A DNA stretch of 13,629 bases from Hyphomicrobiales bacterium (GCA_021775385.1 JAJFHW010000137.1:1-13629); one strand, 5' to 3'. Positions 1 through 7,142 are shown, counted from the first letter of the stretch. Made by a program: numbers and translations. The notes: generated from the letters alone by a model not told the origin.

Positions 1-84
1 GAAATATTTTGCTTGAATTTGCGTGCTTTGCTTCAAGAGGCTACTTGCCCACCAACTGATATTGCCGCATATCAGGTAAGTTAA
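1..84 (+). CDS. possible 3' end of a gene entering from the left edge
   Basis: The frame that opens at base 1 stays open for 27 codons and stops at TAA 82-84. Its translation begins EIFCLNLRALLQEA and ends DIAAYQVS. The residue mix is protein-like, but the piece is too short to assign to a family. If real, the gene points toward rpsT and would be the last gene before the long gene-free stretch. It could equally be a chance open frame. Confidence 0.2.
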   Translation, partial: EIFCLNLRALLQEATCPPTDIAAYQVS

Positions 85-178
85 ACTCTTGCATAAATTC
101 TTAAATTTAATCGTTTGCTACAGACAAAAAAGACAAAAAAAGACAAGAAATACTAAAAGTCAAAAACTATTACATAAC

Positions 179-226
179 AAAACCAGTGCCAGTACATACC
201 AAAAACGGTACGTGCCAAAACCAGTG
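179..226. repeat. 10-bp direct repeat flanking an imperfect hairpin
   Basis: AAAACCAGTG occurs at 179-188 and again at 217-226. Between the copies, 192-200 can pair with 207-215 in eight of nine positions, counting one G-T pair, around the loop AAAAAC. Just upstream (122-148) lies a run of AGACAAA-type short repeats. The function is unknown. It could be a protein-binding site or simple low-complexity drift. Confidence 0.35.
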
Positions 227-482
227 AATGACAAATGCAAGAGAATATGAAGTTAAGCCGATAAAAATGCCCTCAGCTTTTTATTCTCAAGTTTGGTCAA
301 AAAAACTCTCATCGAATTCACTGATTAGAAGAGAAGAACATCCTTCAATACGGAAGCTAATTTCGACATCAATAAAAACCCAATTAAATGAGTGTCATAA
401 AAACCGGTTATGTTTTAGTTCTTGCTTGTCCAGCAAGTGATTAAATAGAATTGAAAACCTAATTAAAATCACATTGTACATA

Positions 483-570
483 GTTTCAAAGCACTTAATT
501 TCAAAGTGCAGAATTTCAAAAATATACCTCTAAGAAATACATGTTTCAGAGCAGTACACCCCCTGAAACA
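483..570. repeat. TTTCAAA repeats with two inverted repeats
   Basis: TTTCAAA occurs three times (from 484, 500 and 514). GCACTT 491-496 is the inverse of AAGTGC 504-509 across a 7-nt spacer. Further on, TGTTTCAG 542-549 is a perfect inverse of CTGAAACA 563-570 across 13 nt. Neither arm pair is followed by a T-run, so these are not ordinary intrinsic terminators. The role is unknown. Confidence 0.35.
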
Positions 571-659
571 AAATATCCTACCAAAGTCACCATGATCTAA
601 GTCTAAAAGACATCATGACCTGTGTTTACAAAGACATTGTGAGCCAACTTTAAATTAGC

Positions 660-673
660 GTCTGATATCAGAC
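660..673. repeat. 14-bp perfect palindrome
   Basis: GTCTGATATCAGAC reads the same on both strands with no spacer. Such an uninterrupted palindrome in AT-rich non-coding DNA could be an operator for a dimeric regulator, but no promoter or gene is close enough to say what it would control. Confidence 0.35.
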
Positions 674-713
674 TTAAAAAGCGAACAAACTAAAAAAGTT
701 TAACGCCTCAAAT

Positions 714-750
714 TTAAAGCTTTGCTTTAAGCTTCAACAGAGAAGCTTAA
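714..750. repeat. two overlapping hairpins
   Basis: TTAAAGC 714-720 pairs with GCTTTAA 724-730 over a 3-nt loop. The alternative arm TTAAGCTTC 727-735 pairs with GAAGCTTAA 742-750 over AACAGA (9 bp, no mismatch). The two stems share bases 727-730, so they exclude each other, as in an attenuator-like switch. No gene follows within a useful distance on either strand, so a switch role is unsupported. No T-tract follows. Confidence 0.35.
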
Positions 751-2353
751 TTGCAGCACAAGTATTTAAGTTCATATTCAAAGAGCCAAACAATAATTTC
801 AGCGCATTTGAGCCCGTTTAAAGTGAACCTGCAAAAGTTGCTCCTTATCAGTCACGGCCTTGTAAGTAATAAATTTACCACTTACGTTAAGGTTAATTTA
901 ACCAATCGCCGATAAACAAGGCTTGAATAGTAAGTTCAATGAACTCAGAAATTTATTAAGACACAGTGGTTAAAAACACCTAATTAAAATACCGCAAGCG
1001 GTAATAAAACGAGGTGGTTGAAGGCGATATCAGCTCCAATATTGATATCTAAAAGCTTCCATCGCTCTGTTAAAGCGATTGATTAACAATCCGTATCTAT
1101 AAATGTCTTTGTAATAGTTTTTTATGATTTTAAAGGTCTGGCAAAGCCTGCCCTTCAATTCAGATAAGTAGTTCCCCCTTCCGCAATTTATTTCAATTAC
1201 CCTCTTAGATGACTGAAAATTGGAACTAAATTGTCCTTCAGTCATAATTCTAAATATGCCTTAGTTTTAAAAGCCTTGTTTTAAGACAAGACACGAAAGA
1301 CTTTCAAAATTTGGCCTTTAAATCATTTGCTAAACAATCAATGCTCTTAAAACTATCGCTGGAAGTGTAATTCTCCCTACAAACCGGACAAGAAACCCGC
1401 CTAACAAGAAACTTGAATGTAATTCCATGCAATAAGGCAAGGAAAGGTAGAGCGATCAAAGCAAATCATTTAAAGGTCAAAATCAATTCTCAAAAACTTA
1501 TAACTTTCTGTTTTTAGGGCGGATCTAAATGAAATTTTTTCTTTCAGCATAGGTCTTTTCTTTTATCAGCGAATGCTAAGTTTAAAAAAAGCCTGAAAAT
1601 CCATCTCTAAAGAGCAGTTATGTTTTAGAAAATTAAGAATGATTGATGCTACGTTGTAAATTCCCCCTTGGTTATTAACCGTTTTTGTTGACTATAAAAC
1701 CCCACTATCAAATCTTAAAACTTTCAAACCAGTCCCAAGTTAAACAGTGGAGCTGGATAGTAGCTAGGCAAGATAGGCCTACTCACTTTTCTAATGTTAA
1801 GGCAAGCACTAGAGAAGTAAAAAAATAAAAAATCATCGAGTTAAAGTGCTGTTTTAAGTGTTGACCCTCTTTAATGTTCAGTTGTTGCAATCAAAGCCTA
1901 TCTTTTGTTTTTAAAGGCAATAAAAATACCTTCGCTCAAATCGCTAAGAGCGCGAATGTCTTATCTTTTACGCTAGGTTTACTTTTAGAATACTTGGTGA
2001 GCGGTCTTAGTAGTCCCTCTATTTCCAAGACTATACACATACCTAAAAGACCTTGCAAGTCAGACTTGGGCCTGAAGGATGCAATTTTAGTATGGTTTAG
2101 AGCCTCATGAATTAACCCTTCGGCGCCCGTATTAATGGTGTTCATTAACCAACTTATTGGGAATTAATAGTTTTTTTACGAATCTGTGGAGTATGCGTTT
2201 TGCGAATCGAGTCAAGACTTGCATCAAAAAAAACACAATTATTTTTTTTATCAAAAAAAGCGACGGTATCTGAGTAGTTCTTGTGAAAAATGCGGCCTCT
2301 TAATAACATGTTGAATCTAGGAAAAATCCTGAATTGTACGATGAAAAAAGCAC

Positions 2354-2386
2354 CAAAAAAAAACACCTGGAGAAATCCAGGTGTTT
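2354..2386 (-). terminator. intrinsic terminator of rpsT
   Basis: Read on the minus strand, a 10-bp stem (2377-2386 pairing with 2361-2370, core AACACCTGG) closes over a 6-nt loop and runs straight into a T-tract formed by the A-run at 2355-2361. It lies 56 bases beyond the rpsT stop, as expected for the end of that transcript. The other side has only a short T-run, so it is mainly a minus-strand terminator. Confidence 0.92.
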
Positions 2387-2441
2387 CTAAAATGCAACAG
2401 AATAGCGCCGCAATGTAAAATAAAAAATCTAGCGGTAAAAT

Positions 2442-2708
2442 TTAAGCACTAAGGGCTTTAATTCTAGCTGAAAGACGAGAAACTTTACGTGAAGCGCTGT
2501 TTTTATGCAGGATACCTTTTTGGGCACTGCGCATAATTTCTGGCTGAGCCGCAACAAGAGCCTGTTGAGCAACTGTTTGATCGCCAGCTGAAATAGCTTC
2601 CTCAACTTGGCGAATAAAAGTGCGCATACGGCTGCGACGGTTTTTGTTAATTGCCGTTTTGCGGGCAATTTTACGAATGGCTTTCTTAGCCGATTTAGTA
2701 TTGGCCAT
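2442..2708 (-). CDS. rpsT: 30S ribosomal protein S20
   Basis: The 88-residue product is the primary rRNA-binding protein S20 of the small ribosomal subunit. It begins [13 protein letters not shown] and contains NRRSRMRTF and an [18 protein letters not shown] block; these and the length are diagnostic of the family. It is highly basic and alpha-helical throughout, with no targeting signal. The ATG at 2706-2708 is preceded on the minus strand by GAGG about 13 nt upstream, a slightly long spacing. It is a single-gene transcript: a candidate promoter lies about 80 bases upstream and a strong terminator follows. It is divergent from gluQRS. In many alphaproteobacteria dnaA follows rpsT, but not here. 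Confidence 0.97.
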   Translation of the reverse strand: MANTKSAKKAIRKIARKTAINKNRRSRMRTFIRQVEEAISAGDQTVAQQALVAAQPEIMRSAQKGILHKNSASRKVSRLSARIKALSA

Positions 2709-2785
2709 GACGGCTAATCCTCGTTATATCAATCTATTGTGAAAAAACGCAAAAACTTCAATTGGTCTGAAAAACCAAACTCTTT

Positions 2786-2791
2786 ATTATA
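2786..2791 (-). promoter_or_regulatory. candidate -10 box of the rpsT promoter
   Basis: On the minus strand this is a perfect TATAAT, about 77 bases before the rpsT ATG, in the rpsT-gluQRS divergent spacer. No clear TTGACA-like -35 box is found at 16-18 bp; the upstream bases are only T-rich. The leader it would give holds a small hairpin (TTGGT 2762-2766 with ACCAA 2774-2778). I infer promoter function from position and the hexamer alone. Confidence 0.4.
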
Positions 2792-2883
2792 AAAATCAAT
2801 AAAAACAAAAGCTTATTGAAGTAAGAGTTTAGGTTAAGAGCAAAAAGAGAGTTGCGAAAAGCAAAGCCGCCCAGCATTAAACA

Positions 2884-3993
2884 ATGCAAGAGCGGCGAAA
2901 ACTCTGCAATCTTGTATCATTGCAAGCACTAAAGGTCAACAGAGCAGTGTCAATAGCTAGAGAACCCTCATTTAGATTTGCCCCAAGCCCCAATGGCTTA
3001 CTCCATCTTGGGCACGCTTACTCAGCTATTTTAACCTATGAAATGGCTAAAAAGCATGTAGGAGAGCTCTATCTCCGTATTGAAGACATAGATGGAGCGC
3101 GGTCCCAAGAAAGCTTTAGTACAGCAATTATACGCGATTTACATTGGCTTGGGATTGAATGGCAAACCCCTGTGATTTACCAATCAGATCATTTTGAGAT
3201 CTATTCAGGTGCAATTCGGGATTTAATTGAGCTGGAGCTGCTCTATCCTTGTTTTGCAAGCCGCAAAGAAATCAAGCAAGCTTTAGAGAGAAATGAAACC
3301 ATCAGGCAAGACCCAGACGGTGCCCCCCTTTATCCAGCGCTCTACAAATATTATCCAAAAGCAAAGGCGGAAGAGCGCATCGCTTCTGGAGAACCTTTTG
3401 CACTAAGGCTTCATATGGATAAAGCGATCGATAGAGCTAAGCAGTTAAATAGTGACAGAGAAAAAAAGCTTGCCTATCAAGCAATCACCATCGATTGCTT
3501 GATAGGCAATGAAGGGGACACTCCTGGTAGCGTAGTGAGCAATCGAAGGGATACCCCCGGTTGCGTAGTGGGCAATCGAAGGGATTCCCCCGGTTGCGTA
3601 GTGGGCAATCGAAGGGACAATAAAGAGCAGCAACTTTCATCCATCCCACTGGCAGCTGAGCGCTGGGGAGATGTCGTAATTAAGAGAAAAGATACCCCAA
3701 CAAGCTATCATCTATCTGTAGTTATTGATGATGACAAACTCGGTATAACTCATATTTGCCGCGGAAAAGATTTAGAGGCTGCCACAGATATCCATCGAAT
3801 TTTACAGATAAACCTAGGTCTTGCTCAGCCGATTTATCATCATCATGATTTGGTTCTTTATAATAATGATAAGCTTTCAAAATCCAAAGGCCATCCAAGT
3901 CTTTTTGAATTAAGAGAAAATGGTGTAAATCCATTAGATATTTACAAAAGCGCTTTAATAGGGCCTTCAGAGTTAAGTAAATATTTACCCTAA
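2884..3993 (+). CDS. gluQRS: glutamyl-Q tRNA(Asp) synthetase with an in-frame repeat insertion
   Basis: GluQRS is a truncated GluRS paralogue that activates glutamate and attaches it to queuosine at the tRNA(Asp) wobble position. The class I catalytic fold is clear: RFAPSPNGLLHLGH (HIGH motif at residues 41-44), LRIEDIDGAR, DPDGAPLYP, RWGDVVIKRKDTPTSYHL and KLSKS (330-334). The anticodon-binding domain is absent, as expected. Residues 196-246 are extra compared with the family: four 11-residue repeats (GCVVGNRRDTP type) encoded by 33-bp DNA repeats, which brings the protein to 369 residues against roughly 300. The usual zinc site also looks lost: only C123 remains where CxC is expected (C-F-A), and the later Cys is replaced in PALY. 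A GTG at 2947 (residue 22), with AAAGG about 10 nt upstream, gives an N-terminus closer to the family and may be the true start. Confidence 0.93.
   Translation: MQERRKLCNLVSLQALKVNRAVSIAREPSFRFAPSPNGLLHLGHAYSAILTYEMAKKHVGELYLRIEDIDGARSQESFSTAIIRDLHWLGIEWQTPVIYQSDHFEIYSGAIRDLIELELLYPCFASRKEIKQALERNETIRQDPDGAPLYPALYKYYPKAKAEERIASGEPFALRLHMDKAIDRAKQLNSDREKKLAYQAITIDCLIGNEGDTPGSVVSNRRDTPGCVVGNRRDSPGCVVGNRRDNKEQQLSSIPLAAERWGDVVIKRKDTPTSYHLSVVIDDDKLGITHICRGKDLEAATDIHRILQINLGLAQPIYHHHDLVLYNNDKLSKSKGHPSLFELRENGVNPLDIYKSALIGPSELSKYLP
3470..3618 (+). repeat. four 33-bp hairpin repeats inside gluQRS, led by a 17-bp stem
   Basis: Four tandem units start at 3493, 3526, 3559 and 3592, each exactly 33 bp, so they add 11 codons each and keep the frame. 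Each has a 5-nt arm, a 7-nt loop and a second arm followed by (C)GAAGG: ATTGC/GCAAT, GTAGC/GCAAT, then GTTGC/GCAAT twice. Pairing is perfect in the first, has one G-T pair in the last two and is weak in the second. The first unit also belongs to a large perfect inverted repeat, with 3470-3486 pairing to 3493-3509 around ACCATC. The unit is clearly related to the arrays at 8704-8863 and 9008-9190, sharing the period, the TAGTGGGCA core and the GAAG after the hairpin. Confidence 0.85.
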
Positions 3994-4021
3994 AGTTTAT
4001 TCTTCCAGAAAAGTTAATATT

Positions 4022-4098
4022 TTAAAGCGGACTTTAACGACTTCTATCTAAGCTTGGCTACAGTGCAAGAATATGCGCCAAAAATGTGCATATGGAAG
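4022..4098. repeat. hairpins between gluQRS and the soluble hybrid kinase
   Basis: TTAAAG 4022-4027 pairs with CTTTAA 4032-4037 around CGGA. A second, longer stem has ATATGCGC 4071-4078 pairing with GTGCATAT 4086-4093 (8 bp, one G-T) around a 7-nt loop and is followed by GGAAG. Neither has a T-tract, so intrinsic termination of gluQRS is doubtful. The second resembles the hairpin-plus-GAAG layout of the 33-bp repeats but shares no arm or loop sequence with them. The rest of the 227-base spacer shows no clear promoter. Confidence 0.3.
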
Positions 4099-4220
4099 TG
4101 CTCGTGCTTTGTGAGCAGAATGTAGGGCAGGCCTAGAGTGTCGGGCAAACATGGCTTGATAACGAGATCGTTTGCGTGACTACATGTTTTAAGTATTTAG
4201 AGTAAAGGCGTTTCAAAGTT

Positions 4221-5558
4221 ATGTCAGTGACGGGCAAAACAAACCATCCTGAGAATCAAACAGAGCAGAAAGCGCATCAAGAAAGCCTTGATGCGGAAAG
4301 AAGCTTGGCTGAAGAGAACGCTGAGCTAAAACAGCAGCTCATCAAGTTAGAAGAGCGCGAGCAGGCAAATGCAGAAATGCTAGCAACAGTTAGCCATGAA
4401 ATCAGAACGCCGATAGGGGCGATTATGACAATGGTCGAATTGTTGCAGACAACAGATTTAAACACCAATCAACATCACTATGCGCAAACGTTGCAACTTG
4501 CTGCTAAAAATCTTTCGACGCTAACTACCGACATTTTAAATTTTGCTCGTTTAGAAGCGGGCCATGTTGAGTTAGAAGAAGAAACGTTTAATCTAAAAGA
4601 GTTCCTTGAAACTCTGACAAGCTCAATTAAGCCACGCGCAACTGACAAGGGCTTGAGTTTTATCTGCGAGTTAGATGAAAATTGTCCCAAAATTATTAAA
4701 GGCGATCAAGTGCGCCTTAGCCAAGTCATAAATAATCTGGCTAACAATGCTCTTAAGTTTACTGAAAAAGGAGCTTTGAAACTAACAGTATCTTCTTCAG
4801 GAATTAGGGAAGAAAAGGTTGGCGAGAAACTCCACTTACTCCGAGTTGAGCTTAAAGACACTGGCATTGGTATCAGCAAAGCTGAGCAAGAAAAAATCTT
4901 CACTCCCTTTTGTCAGGCCAATAGTTCAATTCAGGCAAAATTTGGTGGCAGTGGTCTTGGGCTTTATATTTCTAAGAACTTAGCCGAACGTATGGGCGGA
5001 AAATTAGATTATAAAAGTCAAAAAGAATGTGGCAGCACCTTTTGGTTTACGTTTCTAAGTGAAGAGGTCGCAGATCAGAATGAAGAGATGGCGGAAGACG
5101 AAGCTAACGAAGATGAGCATTTAATAAAGGCTCATGCATTGATTGTAGAAGATAACCCGCTAAATCAAATGCTAATTAAAACGTACCTAGATCAATTCGG
5201 CGTAACTTATGATTGCGTCGCAAACGGACAGCTCGCGCTCAATATCATGAAAAAAGAGATGGGCTGTCAAAGCGGTTTGAAACAAAAATATGATCTAATT
5301 TTGATGGATATTATGATGCCCGTAATGGATGGTATAACCACAACAAAAGAATTGCACAAAATGTGGGCCAGCCAAACATCTCAAAGTTCCGTGCCGATTT
5401 TGGCATTAACAGCTAACGCTCTAGATGACCAAGTCGAAGAATATTACAAAGCTGGTGTAGATGGATACGTATCCAAACCGATCAGAGGTGCGGATTTATA
5501 TGATGCGATTGAAGCACTCTTGCAAAATGCCGATGTGAAAAAAGCAGCCTCTGCTTAG
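4221..5558 (+). CDS. soluble hybrid histidine kinase with C-terminal receiver
   Basis: A 445-residue cytoplasmic hybrid kinase. A charged, Leu/Glu-rich coiled coil occupies about residues 18-55. HisKA follows, with phosphoacceptor H59 in ATVSHEIRTP. The HATPase domain has the N box NNLANNALKFTEKG (171-184), the G1 box DTGIGIS (213-219) and the G2 box GGSGLGL (242-248). An acidic linker (281-300) leads to a receiver at 304-435 with acidic pair E310/D311, phosphoacceptor D363 (LMDIMMPVMDG), T397 and K419-P420. All catalytic positions are present. There is no membrane segment and no PAS, GAF or other sensor domain, so input must come through the coiled coil or a partner. The H box has IRTPIGAI where most kinases of this type have a MNGI-like Asn. 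ATG at 4221 has AAAGG upstream at long spacing. No Hpt or output regulator lies nearby, so the partner is unknown. Confidence 0.93.
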   Translation: MSVTGKTNHPENQTEQKAHQESLDAERSLAEENAELKQQLIKLEEREQANAEMLATVSHEIRTPIGAIMTMVELLQTTDLNTNQHHYAQTLQLAAKNLSTLTTDILNFARLEAGHVELEEETFNLKEFLETLTSSIKPRATDKGLSFICELDENCPKIIKGDQVRLSQVINNLANNALKFTEKGALKLTVSSSGIREEKVGEKLHLLRVELKDTGIGISKAEQEKIFTPFCQANSSIQAKFGGSGLGLYISKNLAERMGGKLDYKSQKECGSTFWFTFLSEEVADQNEEMAEDEANEDEHLIKAHALIVEDNPLNQMLIKTYLDQFGVTYDCVANGQLALNIMKKEMGCQSGLKQKYDLILMDIMMPVMDGITTTKELHKMWASQTSQSSVPILALTANALDDQVEEYYKAGVDGYVSKPIRGADLYDAIEALLQNADVKKAASA

Positions 5559-5704
5559 TGTAGTGGATACTCATATTGTAGGTGTTTCATATAAAAAGCC
5601 TCTAAAACTCTCCTTTGTCATTCTCTTGCCTTTAAAGCAAACTTAAATATGCTTTACTGATCGGCATGAGCTGCTCACGTGTATTTCTGATATCGTCAAT
5701 TTAA

Positions 5705-6418
5705 ATGACTGTTCAGGAACGGCGTGAGAGAGGAGGCAGGGTGATAATTTATAAATTTCTAAAAAACAAAAATTTTCAAATGAAGATTAGACGAAGCTAT
5801 GTTCTTGGTCTTTTTATGATCGCATCTGTTGGGTTATCTCAATCTTTATTGGTCACATATTTTATATCATCAGCTCAGTCTCAGACTTCTGAGAAAGTTG
5901 AAGAGTTGCAGAATGCAGAAAAGATCGAAAAAAAATCCGTTCAACAACGTTTGGCAAAAGCGGCGTTAGAGCGAACAAAGCATCTCGTTATATATAATCC
6001 AAAATATTATAAAATTCCCTATCCCAATGGCGATGTCCCCGCACATTTTGGGGTCTGCACAGATGTCATAATTAGAGCGTATAGAGAAGTTGGTATCGAT
6101 CTTCAAAAAGATGTTCATGAAAAAATGGGAGGAGATGCAAACATTGCTCATAGGCGTGTCAAAGTGCTTGAGAAATTTTTCAAACGGTTTGGTCAATCAC
6201 TCCCAGTTACAAAAAACCCGAAAGCATATAAACCAGGTGATGTTGTCACCTTTTATTTAAAAGAAGCCATTTCATCAAAAGATCATATCGCTATTGTGTC
6301 TGATAAAATCGGAATTTCAGGCAACCCTATGATCATTCATAACATCGGTCTAGGTCCCAAATTAGATGATGATTTGTTTAGCTATCAAATCAGAGGCCAC
6401 TTCAGATATGGAAGTTGA
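5705..6418 (+). CDS. DUF1287 family protein with N-terminal membrane anchor
   Basis: The region from about residue 90 to the end matches DUF1287, a family with an NlpC/P60-like look: YPNGDVPAHFGVCTDVIIRAYREVGIDLQ, then NIAHRRV, YKPGDVVTF, HIAIVSD, HNIGLGP and a final GHFRYGS. C118 with H194 and H212 are candidates for a Cys-His active site; this is inference, as the family function is not established to my knowledge. One hydrophobic segment (about 31-54) behind basic residues is a signal anchor or signal peptide, putting the domain in the periplasm. The loop between VHEKM and NIAHRRV is very short, where relatives as I recall them carry a Tyr/Pro-rich stretch. The ATG at 5705 has no ribosome binding site. 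GTG at 5741, right after AGGAGG (5731-5736), would remove 12 residues and is an attractive alternative. Confidence 0.85.
   Translation: MTVQERRERGGRVIIYKFLKNKNFQMKIRRSYVLGLFMIASVGLSQSLLVTYFISSAQSQTSEKVEELQNAEKIEKKSVQQRLAKAALERTKHLVIYNPKYYKIPYPNGDVPAHFGVCTDVIIRAYREVGIDLQKDVHEKMGGDANIAHRRVKVLEKFFKRFGQSLPVTKNPKAYKPGDVVTFYLKEAISSKDHIAIVSDKIGISGNPMIIHNIGLGPKLDDDLFSYQIRGHFRYGS
5731..5743 (+). promoter_or_regulatory. strong Shine-Dalgarno before an internal GTG of the DUF1287 gene
   Basis: AGGAGG at 5731-5736 is followed by CAGG and an in-frame GTG at 5741. The overlapping GAGAGG just before it gives about 7 nt of spacing. The annotated ATG at 5705 has no comparable site, so this may mark the true start, giving a shorter N-terminus (MIIYKFLKNK) ahead of the membrane segment. 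Confidence 0.5.
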
Positions 6419-6528
6419 AATTGAGGCCAGGTCGAAGTTTTCAAAAATATAAAATCAAAAATGTTCTCATTTTGTTCTTGATCATGCAAAGCATTTCCGT
6501 TAGGTTGATTAGAGTAAAGTGATTTAGG

Positions 6529-6550
6529 GGAAGCTAGTGCAGCTTTAATG
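6529..6550 (+). repeat. possible lone, diverged copy of the 33-bp hairpin unit
   Basis: GGAAGC, TAGTG and CAGCTT follow one another just before the DUF6653 start at 6553. AAGCT 6531-6535 pairs with AGCTT 6541-6545. The TAGTG loop core and the GG before the arm match the repeat units at 8704-9133, while the stem differs but still pairs. The GAAG after the hairpin is not conserved (TAATG). With one short copy this may be coincidence. Confidence 0.3.
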
Positions 6551-6552
6551 AT

Positions 6553-7059
6553 ATGGCATCAATATCAATCATCGAAAAATTATTTTCCATGTCAGATGAG
6601 GTTTGGGCACGACATGCAAACCCATGGAGTGTTTGGACAAGATATTCCTGCCTTCCTCTCTTGGCGTTAGCTGTCTGGTCAAGAGAATGGCTTGGTTATC
6701 TCTCACTAGTGCCAATAATTCTTGTATGCCTCTGGACATGGCTAAATCCGCGTTTTTTCAACAAACCTAAAACTACAAATCATTGGGCTTCTAAAGCAGT
6801 GCTTGGTGAACGTGTTTGGCTCCAGCACCCAAAAGATCAAATTCCGTCTCACCACCACCGGGCCATACTAATTTTAAACATCATCACTTTTGCTGGGTTC
6901 CTGCTTGCCATTTTAGGCTTAATCCAGTTGGAAATTTGGCCAACTGTCTTTGGTACTATCATCACCATGATCGGCAAAAGCTGGTTTTTAGACCGGATGG
7001 TCTGGCTATATCAGGATTTGAAGTCTGAAAAAGAACTTTATCAATCTTGGGATTACTAA
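6553..7059 (+). CDS. DUF6653 family membrane protein
   Basis: The 168-residue protein matches the DUF6653 pattern: MSDEVWARHANPWSVWTR near the N-terminus, then LNPRFF, NHWASKAVLGERVWL, and FLDRMVWLYQDL near the end. Three or four hydrophobic stretches (about 33-43, 46-64, 104-124 and 128-144) indicate an inner-membrane protein, with the conserved Trp/Arg-rich motifs probably cytoplasmic. The function of the family is not known to me and no catalytic motif is visible. It lies 134 bases after the DUF1287 gene and 83 bases before comM on the same strand, so it may share a transcript with comM. The ribosome binding site at 6553 is weak, and no other in-frame start gives a better one. Confidence 0.85.
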   Translation: MASISIIEKLFSMSDEVWARHANPWSVWTRYSCLPLLALAVWSREWLGYLSLVPIILVCLWTWLNPRFFNKPKTTNHWASKAVLGERVWLQHPKDQIPSHHHRAILILNIITFAGFLLAILGLIQLEIWPTVFGTIITMIGKSWFLDRMVWLYQDLKSEKELYQSWDY

Positions 7060-7142
7060 TTTTAAGCCTGGAACTACTTTTTTAGGAATGTCTAACGTAT
7101 GAGAGGCATGTATGGCCACAAGTAGGCCGAAGGGGAATAAGC

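Larger units (their letters stand above)
85..2353. other. long gene-free AT-rich region
   Basis: About 2.3 kb with no convincing coding sequence on either strand. The open frames are all under 80 codons, lack good ribosome binding sites and resemble no family I know. I saw no tRNA, rRNA, tmRNA, RNase P RNA or SRP RNA signature, no cluster of TTATCCACA-like DnaA boxes and no insertion sequence ends. It does contain scattered perfect palindromes and short direct repeats, listed separately. In many alphaproteobacteria dnaA lies downstream of rpsT; here that side is empty. A decayed gene region, a structured non-coding transcript or a replication or segregation locus are all possible, and the sequence does not decide between them. 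Confidence 0.6.

Noticed and set aside
228..440. 70-codon plus-strand frame
   Set aside because: Low-complexity Ser/Lys-rich translation, no ribosome binding site, no recognisable domain.
1030..1245. Minus-strand 71-codon frame rich in Tyr, Arg and Ile, possible gene remnant
   Set aside because: No recognisable family and a badly spaced AAGG upstream. I could not separate it from chance in AT-rich DNA.
1874..2145. Overlapping plus and minus small frames of 78 and 69 codons
   Set aside because: No known motifs, no good ribosome binding sites, and mutual overlap on opposite strands.
85..2353. Replication origin next to rpsT
   Set aside because: No cluster of TTATCCACA-like DnaA boxes and no parAB, hemE or dnaA gene in view. 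Kept only as one option for the gene-free region.
2429..2668. Minus-strand 79-codon frame overlapping rpsT
   Set aside because: An alternative frame of the rpsT coding sequence, with no independent support.
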